From: an uncultured SAR86 cluster bacterium
GTDB taxonomy: Bacteria > Pseudomonadota > Gammaproteobacteria > Magnimaribacterales > Magnimaribacteraceae
Direction of reading: 5' to 3'
Assembly: GCA_902517565.1 (NCBI GenBank)
Contig: CABYCU010000002.1
Location: 115,428-179,427, forward strand
Length of the DNA: 64,000 nt
Position numbers and translations under genes: made by a program. Positions within the stretch are counted from its first letter, which is position 1. Each line of letters opens with the position of its first letter. Under the pieces are notes generated by a model that was not told where the DNA came from, ran no database searches, and was given only the letters and a program-made list of their open reading frames with translations. Shown one piece after another: positions 34,028 through 43,017 of this stretch.

Positions 34028-35299
34028 TTATAAGGACCTTTTGGCAAGATAAGGCTCTATATTAATTTCAGATTTTATACCCTGTAATTCATCAGCCAGT
34101 AAATTTGCCGAACCCATAGCTAGGGTCCATCCCAAGTGTCCCTGTCCACAATTTACAAATAAACCATCTATCTTGGTTTTACCTATAAAAGGCAATCCAT
34201 CAGCGCTCATAGGTCGGAAACCATGCCAAATCCTTCCTTCATTTACATCGATTTGAGAAAAAAGATTAGGATAAACATTTTCTAACATATTATTTAAGTA
34301 GGTTATTCTTTTTGGATGGATCTGATCATCAAATCCAACAAACTCAGCGCTACCTGCGACCCTTATTCTATTGGCAAAAGGAGTTATCGCAGTATGAATA
34401 CTTTCATCGACAATTGCGTAATTAGGCTTGTTATTTAAACCCGCAGTCTCATAGGTTAACGAATAGCCTTTCACAGGTCTTACAGGGAGGTTGAGACTGA
34501 TATTCTTCAATAAATCTCTTGACCAGCTGCCAGCACAAACCACAACTCTGTTTGTTTGTAATATTGCCCTATCAGTAACTATGCAGTTAACCTTTCCTTT
34601 ATTAACTAAAATTTTATTTATCTTTGTATTGGTTAATATTCTACCGCCGTTATTACGAATTAAATCTTCCAGATTTTTACAAAACTTATAAGCATCTCCT
34701 ATCTCATCATCTGGGAAATGCATACCTCCAACCAATTGGTCTTCAATATCCTTGAGTTGAGGTTCCATTTTAACTAGTTGTTTTCTATTCAACAGCTTTG
34801 CATTTTTTGAATCCTTAAAGATTCTTTCTTGCAGAGAAACAGCTTTATCTAGATTTTTTTGACTTCTATAAAACTTTATCGTTCCTGTTGTTGATTCATC
34901 ATACGTAAGATTAAGGTTGTCTCTAAAATCCTTGGTTATATCTTTACTATATGACCCTAATTCATATAAATTTTTTGTTATAGAATCAAATTTTTTAGGA
35001 GTTGAATTCCATATAAATTTAAAACTCCAAAAAAACAGAGACGGTAATGCTTTTGCACTTAACGACATAGGCGAATCTTTTCTTCCAAAACCAGATAAGA
35101 TTTGAAAGATATCAGAAGAAGAATTCCAAGGCATCGATTGTGAAGGAGTGAGCATGCCAGCATTAGCAAAACTAGCAGAAGAGGCTACATCTGAATCTCT
35201 TTCAAGAATGAGTACATCTTCTCCTCTAGACATTAAAGTGTAAGCAGTCGCTAACCCTTGAAGTCCCCCGCCTATTATGACAATTTGATCTTTTTTCAC
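34028..35299 (-). CDS. dadA: D-amino acid dehydrogenase (DadA-type FAD oxidoreductase), GTG start
   Basis: A 423-residue FAD enzyme of the DAO family. The dinucleotide motif GGGLQGLATAYTLMSRG is at residues 8-24, followed by the DadA-like SSASFANAGMLTPSQSMPW. The C-terminal signature is GRIWHGFRPMSADGLPFIG with GHLGWTLAMGSANLLAD. It should oxidise D-amino acids, feeding electrons to the respiratory chain; glycine oxidase-like activity is a weaker option. The GTG start lies six bases after the CCA end of tRNA-Pro, so its message seems to be released by tRNA 3' processing. It separates tRNA-Pro from tRNA-Arg. Confidence 0.83.
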   Translation of the reverse strand: MKKDQIVIIGGGLQGLATAYTLMSRGEDVLILERDSDVASSASFANAGMLTPSQSMPWNSSSDIFQILSGFGRKDSPMSLSAKALPSLFFWSFKFIWNSTPKKFDSITKNLYELGSYSKDITKDFRDNLNLTYDESTTGTIKFYRSQKNLDKAVSLQERIFKDSKNAKLLNRKQLVKMEPQLKDIEDQLVGGMHFPDDEIGDAYKFCKNLEDLIRNNGGRILTNTKINKILVNKGKVNCIVTDRAILQTNRVVVCAGSWSRDLLKNISLNLPVRPVKGYSLTYETAGLNNKPNYAIVDESIHTAITPFANRIRVAGSAEFVGFDDQIHPKRITYLNNMLENVYPNLFSQIDVNEGRIWHGFRPMSADGLPFIGKTKIDGLFVNCGQGHLGWTLAMGSANLLADELQGIKSEINIEPYLAKRSL

Positions 35300-35305
35300 T
35301 TTAAG

Positions 35306-35382
35306 TGGTCGGGGCAGCAGGATTTGAACCTGCGACCACCTGCTCCCAAAGCAGGTGCGCTACCAGGCTGCGCTATGCCCCG
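35306..35382 (-). tRNA. tRNA-Pro(TGG)
   Basis: Reverse-strand fold: acceptor CGGGGCA/TGCCCCG, D-arm AGCGCAGCCTGGTAGCGC, anticodon stem CCTGC/GCAGG around TTTGGGA (TGG), T-arm CGCAGGTTCAAATCCTGC and encoded CCA. dadA begins six bases after its 3' end. Confidence 0.97.
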
Positions 35383-35393
35383 AAAAAACTTGA

Positions 35394-35399
35394 ATTATA
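35394..35399 (-). promoter_or_regulatory. -10 element of tRNA-Pro/dadA
   Basis: TATAAT on the minus strand lies 11 bases before the tRNA-Pro 5' end, with TTCAAC at a short 15-base spacing as possible -35. It follows the terminator of the upstream receptor gene. Confidence 0.55.
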
Positions 35400-35436
35400 C
35401 AGGTAAAAAAAGGTGTTGAAGAAATTTAAATAAAAA

Positions 35437-35460
35437 AAAGGCCCCTTAAAAGGAGCCTTT
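35437..35460 (-). terminator. Intrinsic terminator of the 926-residue TonB receptor gene
   Basis: On the minus strand AAAGGCTCCTT and AAGGGGCCTTT form a stem with one mismatch, followed by a T-rich run. It lies 14 bases past the receptor stop and isolates it from tRNA-Pro. Confidence 0.82.
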
Positions 35461-35474
35461 TTCTTTATTACTCT

Positions 35475-38255
35475 TTAGAAAGAATATTTGATTGCCATTG
35501 TTGTCACTCTTCCAAGTGGAGAATGCGCAAAAGCATCATATCCTTGCTCATGAGGAGCCATTGGAGGATCTTCATCAGCCACATTGACTATAGATAGAGA
35601 TAAATCCAACTCATCATTAAATGCGTAAGAATAGTGTAAATCCACCGTTACCATGTCATCAACTGATGAAGCATCATAACCTTGTGGTGATGCAGCCCAT
35701 AGTCCTGCATTAGCAAAACTTTCAGCGACATCATAGTCACTCACATACCTTACAAAAGCTCTCATGAAATGAGGTCCATTTAAGAGACTAGCCATAAAAT
35801 TCATCTTAAGTTCTGGCATAGATCTTAGTCTTATAGGACTTCCAGAAGCTCTTGTGTTGTATTTACCAGCTGCATCATATTTATCACAACCAGCAGATAA
35901 ACAACCACCTACATCATAAGTCATTAGATATACACCATTAACTCCAACTTGAGCTTGACCCATAGAAGTATCGAAGTCATATAAGGCCTGGAAATCTATT
36001 CCATCAGTCTCAATACCTTCACCGTTAATTGAATTAGTGGTGATATTAATCAAGTTACAGCTATCAGGTTTGGCCGCAGGTGGATTATAAGACGTTCCAT
36101 CCGCGCAATTATATATAGCTAAAGGACTTGTTGTAGAAACCTTACCAATTGGATCAACCATGTCTAAAGAGTAGTAATCAAGATTCACTCTCATTCCTTC
36201 AACAGGAGTCCATATTAAACCAATATTAATATTGTCTGAACTCTCAGGCTCTAAATTAGTAGGAATTGGAGTTTGAACTTCGTAGTACTCACCATAAACT
36301 CTTTCTAAAGACGTATCGATAGAGCTTGGCAATACAGGAGATCTAAACACCTCTTCATAAGAAGCTCTGAAAGCTAAAGTTTCTGAAGCTTTATAGAATG
36401 CAGATGCTTTAGGCACTACAATATCATCCGCCTCATAGTCTTCGTATCTAACACCAAAATCAATGTCTAGATTTTCAGAAATAGGTAATGAGACCTCACC
36501 AAAGAAAGCGAAGTTTTTACCTTCATTTTCTGAATCATATGTCATAGGTAAGAAGTGTAACTCTGGCTCGCAAGGCTTATTATCAGCACATCTTGCATCA
36601 CCATAGTTTTTGTTACTCACGTCATCTTGACGGTATTGCATACCCGCAGCAAATGCGACGGCATTACCATCGATTTCATAATCTAAGTCACCATTAACAA
36701 TGAAATCGAATACTAGTAATGATCTTGAAGTATTAGCTCCCATATCACCAGTAATATAATCAATTTCATCAGCGCTATTATGTAGAGCTGATCCTGGGGC
36801 AGCAGTTAAATGACTTCCGAATACGTTGTAGTAATAACATCCTTTAGAAGCATCTCCTGCATCAGCTGCATCTCTTGTACACTGAGTTCCACCTAAACCA
36901 TTAACGGCATTAACCCATCTTGAAGACATAATGTCGTAGTAACTGTATTTGTTATTCATAGTTGAATAAGTTACTGATGCATCAAATCCAGTATCTGTTC
37001 CAGGAAGTGTTCCCCTGGCTCCAACAGCCCAACGAGATGTGTCATTTTGGTTTTGGAATACAGCAGAAGGTCCTTCAATAGCCTTTGCTCTTCCCCACCA
37101 ATAAACTGAACCAGCACCTGCTTCTCTTGCATTGTATGCAGCTTGCATATCAGCAGATAGAGTTGGCAATGTATTAGCCTTAAAGTCTTGGTATCCAGGA
37201 GAAGCCGTAGGAACTACTGTGAAATAGCCAGCGTTCGTTGGAGGATAAGACGGAGATCCCATGTAATCTGCTCTTAATTGTGTATGCAACGCTTCTGCGT
37301 AAAGCTCAACATCGTCATTGATTTCCATTGTCATAGAAGCAAAAAACTTATGTCTTTCCTGAGGATCTATATAGTTTCCAAAAGGAACGTAGTTATATCC
37401 ACATTTACTGTAGCCATTAAAAGCAAACGGTATAGAAGCTGCTCCGCCAGCTACACCCTGTGCTGGAAGCACTGTTCCACATGCGGGATCAGCTAAAACA
37501 TTAGCAGCAGGTGTTGTTTGAAAAGTACCAGGATTACCAAAGCTAGATGGTCCTAAAGGCCATCCACCAGCCATATCTACAAACGGTTTCTCTGGTACTG
37601 ATAAAGGATTATGGTTTTGCCACTCAGCAGCAACTACTAAGTGTGCTCCGCCGTTGTTAAAGCCGGCAATAAATGCAGCTTCTTGAACACCGTCAGATCC
37701 ATCAATTTCTTGATGACTCGCAGTAGCTTCAAATCCTTCAAATTTTGATCGTGTTATGAAGTTAAAAACTCCACCCATAGCATCCGTTCCGTGAGATACC
37801 GCTCCACCATTTTTTAGAACTTCGATTCGTTCCATGGCGATCATTGGAAAGTTACCAACGTCTACAAACGCATTACCTTCTTTAGTAGTACCCGCACTGT
37901 TAACGATACGCTTACCATTAAAGAGAACAAGAGTTCTAGGTATACCTAAACTTCTTATATTGACATTTTTCAGACCAACAATAGTTCCACCACCATCACT
38001 AAATTGTTCTGATTGGTTTATTGTTCCTGAGATTGCAGGCATGTTCCTAAGAACTTCCCTCATATTTGGAGCACCTGCTGCTCCATATTCGCCTCTATCA
38101 AAGACGTCTACAGGAATATCTATTTCTTCACGGTCAGTTTTTATGTAACTACCAGTTACGACAACAGCCTCTACATCTTCATCATCAGAATACAGAAAAG
38201 AGTTGAAAGTAACTAAAGGTAATAACGCAAGAAAAGCGAGAATTTTTTTATTCAT
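35475..38255 (-). CDS. TonB-dependent receptor
   Basis: A 926-residue outer-membrane receptor with signal peptide (1-23), TonB-box-like VEAVVVTGSYIK and a plug domain. The plug has VLFNGKRIVN and RIEVLKNGGAVSHGTDAMGGVFNF near residues 110-165. The barrel contains several Cys pairs in predicted loops (for example CGTVLP/KCGYNY and CLSAGCDKY), which may be disulfide-braced. It ends with the aromatic terminus MAIKYSF. The ligand is not identifiable. A GGGGA ribosome site precedes the ATG and an intrinsic terminator follows. Confidence 0.94.
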   Translation of the reverse strand: MNKKILAFLALLPLVTFNSFLYSDDEDVEAVVVTGSYIKTDREEIDIPVDVFDRGEYGAAGAPNMREVLRNMPAISGTINQSEQFSDGGGTIVGLKNVNIRSLGIPRTLVLFNGKRIVNSAGTTKEGNAFVDVGNFPMIAMERIEVLKNGGAVSHGTDAMGGVFNFITRSKFEGFEATASHQEIDGSDGVQEAAFIAGFNNGGAHLVVAAEWQNHNPLSVPEKPFVDMAGGWPLGPSSFGNPGTFQTTPAANVLADPACGTVLPAQGVAGGAASIPFAFNGYSKCGYNYVPFGNYIDPQERHKFFASMTMEINDDVELYAEALHTQLRADYMGSPSYPPTNAGYFTVVPTASPGYQDFKANTLPTLSADMQAAYNAREAGAGSVYWWGRAKAIEGPSAVFQNQNDTSRWAVGARGTLPGTDTGFDASVTYSTMNNKYSYYDIMSSRWVNAVNGLGGTQCTRDAADAGDASKGCYYYNVFGSHLTAAPGSALHNSADEIDYITGDMGANTSRSLLVFDFIVNGDLDYEIDGNAVAFAAGMQYRQDDVSNKNYGDARCADNKPCEPELHFLPMTYDSENEGKNFAFFGEVSLPISENLDIDFGVRYEDYEADDIVVPKASAFYKASETLAFRASYEEVFRSPVLPSSIDTSLERVYGEYYEVQTPIPTNLEPESSDNINIGLIWTPVEGMRVNLDYYSLDMVDPIGKVSTTSPLAIYNCADGTSYNPPAAKPDSCNLINITTNSINGEGIETDGIDFQALYDFDTSMGQAQVGVNGVYLMTYDVGGCLSAGCDKYDAAGKYNTRASGSPIRLRSMPELKMNFMASLLNGPHFMRAFVRYVSDYDVAESFANAGLWAASPQGYDASSVDDMVTVDLHYSYAFNDELDLSLSIVNVADEDPPMAPHEQGYDAFAHSPLGRVTTMAIKYSF

Positions 38256-38431
38256 TTATTTCCCCATTAAATTAAATTTATTTCAAAGTTTTAATAACTT
38301 TAAAAACCTCTAACTCAACACTCTAAACCATATTTCACTATATAGCACTAATTTTTAATTGTTTTTTATTCTTGAAAAAATCAGTAAATATATATATTTC
38401 AATTAGTTTTATGGCATGAGAAAATCTCCAA

Positions 38432-39268
38432 ATGGGAAAAATTCTAGATGGGAAGAAAGTAGCAGCCGAAACTGAAGATTTACTAAAAAATAGAGTAGAT
38501 TCTCTAAAGTCCACTAAAGGATATACTCCAACGTTAGCGACTATTTTAGTAGGGAATGATCCTGCATCAGCTACGTATGTCAAAATGAAAGGGAATGCCT
38601 GTGAAAGAGTTGGCATGAACTCTCTAAAAGTAGAATTATCTGAATCAACCACAACCAAAGAACTTTTAAATAAAATTTTTGAATTAAACAACAATCCTGA
38701 AATAAGTGGTATTCTGCTGCAGCATCCTGTTCCTCCTCAAATCAATGAAAGGGCTTGTTTTGACGCTATTGATGTTAGTAAAGATGTAGACGGTGTCACC
38801 TGTCTTGGATTTGGAAATATGGCAATGGGTGAAGAAGCCTTTGGATCGTGCACTCCCCAAGGGATTATTCGTCTATTGGACTACTATGAAATAAACTTAG
38901 AGGGAAAACATGCGGTAGTCATCGGAAGAAGTCCAATTTTAGGAAAGCCTATGGCTATGATGTTACTTAATAAAAATGCCACAGTTACTATTTGTCATTC
39001 GAGAACAATAGATTTAAAAGATCATGTTTTAAGAGCAGACATAGTCGTAGGTGCGGTTGGAATTCCAAAGTTTATAAAATCTGATTGGATTAAGAATGAC
39101 GCTATTGTTATTGATGCAGGGTATCATCCTGAAAAATGCGGCGATATAGATTTGGAAGGAGTAATTGACAGATGCCATGCTTATACACCAGTACCGGGTG
39201 GTGTGGGGCCAATGACTATTAATACTTTGATACTTCAAACCGTTGAGGCTTCTGAAAAATCTAAATAA
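38432..39268 (+). CDS. folD: FolD, methylenetetrahydrofolate dehydrogenase/cyclohydrolase
   Basis: A 278-residue bifunctional folate enzyme making 10-formyl-THF from methylene-THF with NADP. Signatures are [21 protein letters not shown] (the second lysine is the catalytic one), [32 protein letters not shown], the nucleotide motif [17 protein letters not shown] and the C-terminal [14 protein letters not shown]. It is followed 11 bases later by a flavin monooxygenase gene with its own AAGGAT ribosome site; the functional link, if any, is unclear. Confidence 0.95.
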   Translation: MGKILDGKKVAAETEDLLKNRVDSLKSTKGYTPTLATILVGNDPASATYVKMKGNACERVGMNSLKVELSESTTTKELLNKIFELNNNPEISGILLQHPVPPQINERACFDAIDVSKDVDGVTCLGFGNMAMGEEAFGSCTPQGIIRLLDYYEINLEGKHAVVIGRSPILGKPMAMMLLNKNATVTICHSRTIDLKDHVLRADIVVGAVGIPKFIKSDWIKNDAIVIDAGYHPEKCGDIDLEGVIDRCHAYTPVPGGVGPMTINTLILQTVEASEKSK

Positions 39269-39279
39269 GGATATTTAAT

Positions 39280-40830
39280 ATGAAAAAATTTGATGTTGTC
39301 ATAATAGGAAGTGGTTTTTCTGGTTTGACTTGTGGCCATTTCTTAAAAGAAGAAGGTATTGAAAACTTTTGCATTGTAGAAAAGAATAAATCTTTAGGTG
39401 GTGTATGGAGTCATGGAGGTGTTGGCTCTTATCCTGGAGCCGCTTGTGATGTTCAATCTTATACTTACCTACCTTTTTTGGACGAAACAGGGTTCATTCC
39501 TTCAAAAAGATATGTAAGCCAAACGGAAATAGCAGATTATGCAGAGCTATTGGCAGAGCACTTTGATATAAGAAAACACATAGAATTTCAGCAAAAGGTA
39601 ACAGCTTTAGAGTATGTTGATTTTGGAAACTGGAGAGTTGAAATCATAAATCTAGGTGATGATAAGACAACTGAAGTTTTTGCTAAACATGTGGTTTGCG
39701 CAAACGGTCCATTATCAAGTCCAAGGATGCCTGAATTTGGTGGAATGGAAAAATTCAAAGGTGAAAGTTTTCATACAGCAGAATGGGATAAGAATGCTGA
39801 TCTAAAAGGTAAAAAAGTAGGCATAATCGGAACTGGTGCATCTGCCGCACAAGTAATTACATCAATTGCTGACCAAGTAGAATCCTTGACAGTATTTCAA
39901 AGAACCGCAACTTGGGCTATAGAAAGAGAAGACCAGCCCACTCCACCAGATATAATCAATGCTTTCAAGGCAGGTGGATACAGTTCCAAACTTCGATATG
40001 TTGATTGGAAAGGTGAATTTCCGCCTGATCCAAACTTGCCATTTACTTTCGAGCAATTACACGACAAACAATGGAATTCTGCAGTTTGTGACCTTTTAAG
40101 CGAGAGAATAAAGAATGATGTTAATGATCCTGAATTAGCAAAATTGCTGACGCCTGATTATCCTTTCTTCTGTAAGAGAGTCCTTATAATTGATGACTAC
40201 TTCACTACTTTTAATAAAGAAAATGTTCATTTGGTAAATGATCCTGGAGGAGTAGTTGCTGTTAATGAAACTGGACTTGAGATGTCATCAGGAGATTTAC
40301 ATGATCTGGATGTCATCATTTATGCTACGGGCTTCGATGCAGGCCTTATTCCTTTTTCCGTTACAGGAAAAGACGGTATTACTTTATCAGAAAAATTTGG
40401 AGCCACTTCGGAGAACAACTATCAGATGGTCGAACCGAAAACATTATGGGGACTTCATGTTAATGATATGCCTAATTTTTATATGATGATTGGACCCCAG
40501 AGTCTCAATCCTGTTACGAATGTAACCTTGATATGTGAAGAACAGGGAAAATACATTGCACAGCTGATTTCATCAATGCATAAAAATAAAAAGGAAGAGG
40601 TTCAGCCCTCTCTAGAAGCAGTCAATGACTGGACAGACAGATGCAATGCATCTTCAAGTGGAAAGATTTGGCTTCAATGTAATAATTGGTACATGAAAGG
40701 CACCAAAGATGATGTGAATGCGGGAAGAGAAAAATCTAAAGTGATGTGGATGGATTCTCATGAGTCCTATCTTAAATTCTTATTAGGAGAAGAAGGCGGA
40801 ACTCAGGAAGAGTTATTACAATTTTCATAA
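39280..40830 (+). CDS. Flavin monooxygenase, Baeyer-Villiger type
   Basis: A 516-residue FAD/NADPH monooxygenase. The FAD motif GSGFSGLTCGHFL is at residues 11-23, the Baeyer-Villiger fingerprint-like FKGESFHTAEWD near 163-174, and the NADPH motif GIIGTGASAAQV near 185. The conserved IYATGFDAG segment is near 350. Such enzymes insert oxygen next to a ketone to make esters or lactones, or hydroxylate heteroatoms. A second monooxygenage-type gene follows after 64 bases. Downstream acyl-CoA genes suggest the products enter hydroxy acid catabolism, which is inference. Confidence 0.87.
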   Translation: MKKFDVVIIGSGFSGLTCGHFLKEEGIENFCIVEKNKSLGGVWSHGGVGSYPGAACDVQSYTYLPFLDETGFIPSKRYVSQTEIADYAELLAEHFDIRKHIEFQQKVTALEYVDFGNWRVEIINLGDDKTTEVFAKHVVCANGPLSSPRMPEFGGMEKFKGESFHTAEWDKNADLKGKKVGIIGTGASAAQVITSIADQVESLTVFQRTATWAIEREDQPTPPDIINAFKAGGYSSKLRYVDWKGEFPPDPNLPFTFEQLHDKQWNSAVCDLLSERIKNDVNDPELAKLLTPDYPFFCKRVLIIDDYFTTFNKENVHLVNDPGGVVAVNETGLEMSSGDLHDLDVIIYATGFDAGLIPFSVTGKDGITLSEKFGATSENNYQMVEPKTLWGLHVNDMPNFYMMIGPQSLNPVTNVTLICEEQGKYIAQLISSMHKNKKEEVQPSLEAVNDWTDRCNASSSGKIWLQCNNWYMKGTKDDVNAGREKSKVMWMDSHESYLKFLLGEEGGTQEELLQFS

Positions 40831-40894
40831 ATTTAATTTTCTGAATTATTGTATCTCTGGTTTAATATGAGATAACTGTTTTAAGGAAATTTTA

Positions 40895-42349
40895 ATGATG
40901 AATTATGACGTTGTAATTGTAGGAGCTGGAATCTCTGGAATTGGGGCCGCTTTTAATCTCCAAAAATCTTGCCCAAAAAAATCTTTTGCTGTATTCGAGG
41001 GAAGAGAGAATATCGGAGGGACTTGGGACCTTTTTAAATATCCAGGTATAAGATCAGATTCTGATATGCACACTATGGGTTTCAGATTCAAGCCCTGGAC
41101 TGATCCTAAAACTATTGCTGATGGCCCTTCTATTCTTAAGTATTTAAATGAAGCTGCGGATGAAAATAATCTCAGAGAAAAAATACAATTTAAAACCAAA
41201 GTAAAAACGGCTCAATGGGACAGTTCATCAGCCACTTGGAAGCTCGGGGTAGAAAAAGGGAATGAAGAACGATTAGTAGATGTCACATGTAAAATTCTTT
41301 ATTTATGTGGCGGTTACTATAATTACGATGAAGGCTATCTTCCAGAATTTAAAGGTTATGATGAATTTGAAGGTCAATTAATACACCCTCAAAAATGGCC
41401 TGAAGACCTTAATTATGAGGATAAAAAGGTTGTTGTCATAGGAAGTGGAGCAACTGCTGTAACAATAGTGCCTGCTATGGCCGAAAAGGTATCAAAAATA
41501 ACTATGCTGCAGAGATCCCCTACTTATTACATGTCTGCACCAGACCAAAGGCCGTTTGATGGCACCATAAAGAAATATACTTCTGATAGAATTGGTTACT
41601 TTCTGATCAGATGGAAAAATATCCTGTTAGGAAGATTTTTTGTTTCTCAGATAAAAAAGAAGCCAGAAAAATACAGAGATATGCTTATCCAAGGAGTCAG
41701 GAGTCAACTAGGCGAAGGTTATGACATTGATAAACATTTCACACCTAAATACAAACCTTGGGATCAGCGGTTATGCTTTGTTCCAAATGGCGATATGTTT
41801 CAAGCCATAAGAAAGGGGAAAGCTGAAGTTGTAACAGATACGATTGATAAATTTACGAAGGACGGGATTCTTTTAGATTCGGGAAATAAAATAGAAGCGG
41901 ATATTATTGTTACTGCTACCGGACTTAATATGCAGCTTTTGAATGGCATAGATATAACTATCGATAATCAAAAACTAGATATTGCGGAACGGATTCAATA
42001 CAAAACTATGATGTTTAGTGATGTACCAAATTTAATAGCAACTTTTGGGTACACAACAGCCTCTTGGACATTAGGCGCTGATCTAACTAGCGAATATGCC
42101 TGTAAGCTGATCAATTTAATGGATGCTAAGGGTATGGATTATTTTTATCCTGAAGCTGGGCCTGATGTAAAAGGTGATGGAGACTTTATGGATCTAAACT
42201 CTGGCTACATTCAAAGAGTAGCAGATAAACTCCCAAAGCAAGGTTCAAGAGATCCCTGGATCAATACTCAAAATTATCTTAAGGACTTATTCCAAGTAAG
42301 ATTTAAAAGTATAGAAGATTCTGATCTAAAATTTAAAAAAGCAAGCTAG
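40895..42349 (+). CDS. Flavin monooxygenase, Baeyer-Villiger type (second copy)
   Basis: A 484-residue FAD/NADPH monooxygenase from a different branch than its neighbour. The FAD motif GAGISGIGAAFNL is at 10-22, with GGTWDLFKYPGIRSDSDMHT near 43-62, which is typical of cyclohexanone-monooxygenase relatives. The fingerprint FEGQLIHPQKWP is near 157-168 and the NADPH motif VIGSGATAVTI near 181. The last third carries TATGLNMQLLNG. It has an AAGGA ribosome site. Two bases separate its stop from that of the convergent NAD(P)-binding protein. Substrates are unknown but probably hydrophobic ketones. Confidence 0.88.
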   Translation: MMNYDVVIVGAGISGIGAAFNLQKSCPKKSFAVFEGRENIGGTWDLFKYPGIRSDSDMHTMGFRFKPWTDPKTIADGPSILKYLNEAADENNLREKIQFKTKVKTAQWDSSSATWKLGVEKGNEERLVDVTCKILYLCGGYYNYDEGYLPEFKGYDEFEGQLIHPQKWPEDLNYEDKKVVVIGSGATAVTIVPAMAEKVSKITMLQRSPTYYMSAPDQRPFDGTIKKYTSDRIGYFLIRWKNILLGRFFVSQIKKKPEKYRDMLIQGVRSQLGEGYDIDKHFTPKYKPWDQRLCFVPNGDMFQAIRKGKAEVVTDTIDKFTKDGILLDSGNKIEADIIVTATGLNMQLLNGIDITIDNQKLDIAERIQYKTMMFSDVPNLIATFGYTTASWTLGADLTSEYACKLINLMDAKGMDYFYPEAGPDVKGDGDFMDLNSGYIQRVADKLPKQGSRDPWINTQNYLKDLFQVRFKSIEDSDLKFKKAS

Positions 42350-42351
42350 AG

Positions 42352-43017
42352 TTAGGTACTAATTAAGTCTTCGAAGTAATAGACCTTTTTACCTTGCTGT
42401 TTTCCAGAATAATCTTTTAGAGAAACAGCTAGATCTATAGCTTTTACGCTCTTGTATTTTTTTGCAGCGCCTTGTAGAAATGGATCAATAAGCCAAGGTT
42501 GTAGAAATTGTGCTATCGATTCTCCCACTCGTCTTTCTTCTCTAGCTCCAATAAGAAGGCCAGGTCTGAAGATAGATAAAGACTTAAAATCAAGTGCTGA
42601 AACCTTATCTTCAATTTCACCTTTGCATTTCAGATAGAAATTATTGGAACTAGAATCTGCCCCTATAGATGTAACTATAGAGATATTAGGTACTCCAGCC
42701 TGCGATGCAGCTTTAGCTAAAGAAAAACAATAATCCACATCAACTTTACGGAAATCATCTTGAGATCCTGCTTTCTTAATTGTAGTTCCAAGGCAAATAA
42801 AAGCGTCACTTATATCTAAGAATAAATCTTTAAAACTCTCCTCATTTTCAAAATCTATCTTCCTAAAAGTTAAAAGTTCATCTGTAGAAGATAACTCATA
42901 TCTGCTCAGAGCAGTTACTTGATCATTTGAGTTGACTAACTCTTTAGTTAAAAGATTTCCAATTAATCCTGTTGATCCGGCAACCAAGCAATTTCTTGGT
43001 GAAGTATTCACTTCCAA
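42352..43017 (-). CDS. NAD(P)-binding atypical SDR (HTATIP2/YwnB-like)
   Basis: A 221-residue protein with the atypical SDR nucleotide motif VAGSTGLIGNLLTKEL near residues 12-27, an acidic/LGTT segment (DAFICLGTTIKKAGS) and FRPGLLIGAREERRVGE in the C-terminal half. This matches the oxidoreductase HTATIP2 / nucleoside-diphosphate-sugar epimerase-like group. The classical Tyr-x3-Lys is replaced by SNNFYLKCKGEIE, with Tyr and Lys in YLKCK. Substrate unknown. Its start overlaps the end of the acyl-CoA synthetase gene by ten bases, so they form one transcript. Confidence 0.8.
   Translation of the reverse strand: MEVNTSPRNCLVAGSTGLIGNLLTKELVNSNDQVTALSRYELSSTDELLTFRKIDFENEESFKDLFLDISDAFICLGTTIKKAGSQDDFRKVDVDYCFSLAKAASQAGVPNISIVTSIGADSSSNNFYLKCKGEIEDKVSALDFKSLSIFRPGLLIGAREERRVGESIAQFLQPWLIDPFLQGAAKKYKSVKAIDLAVSLKDYSGKQQGKKVYYFEDLIST

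Noticed and set aside
38338-38694. 118-residue minus-strand ORF spanning the start of folD
   Set aside because: About two thirds overlaps folD in antisense and the rest has no ribosome site or protein features.
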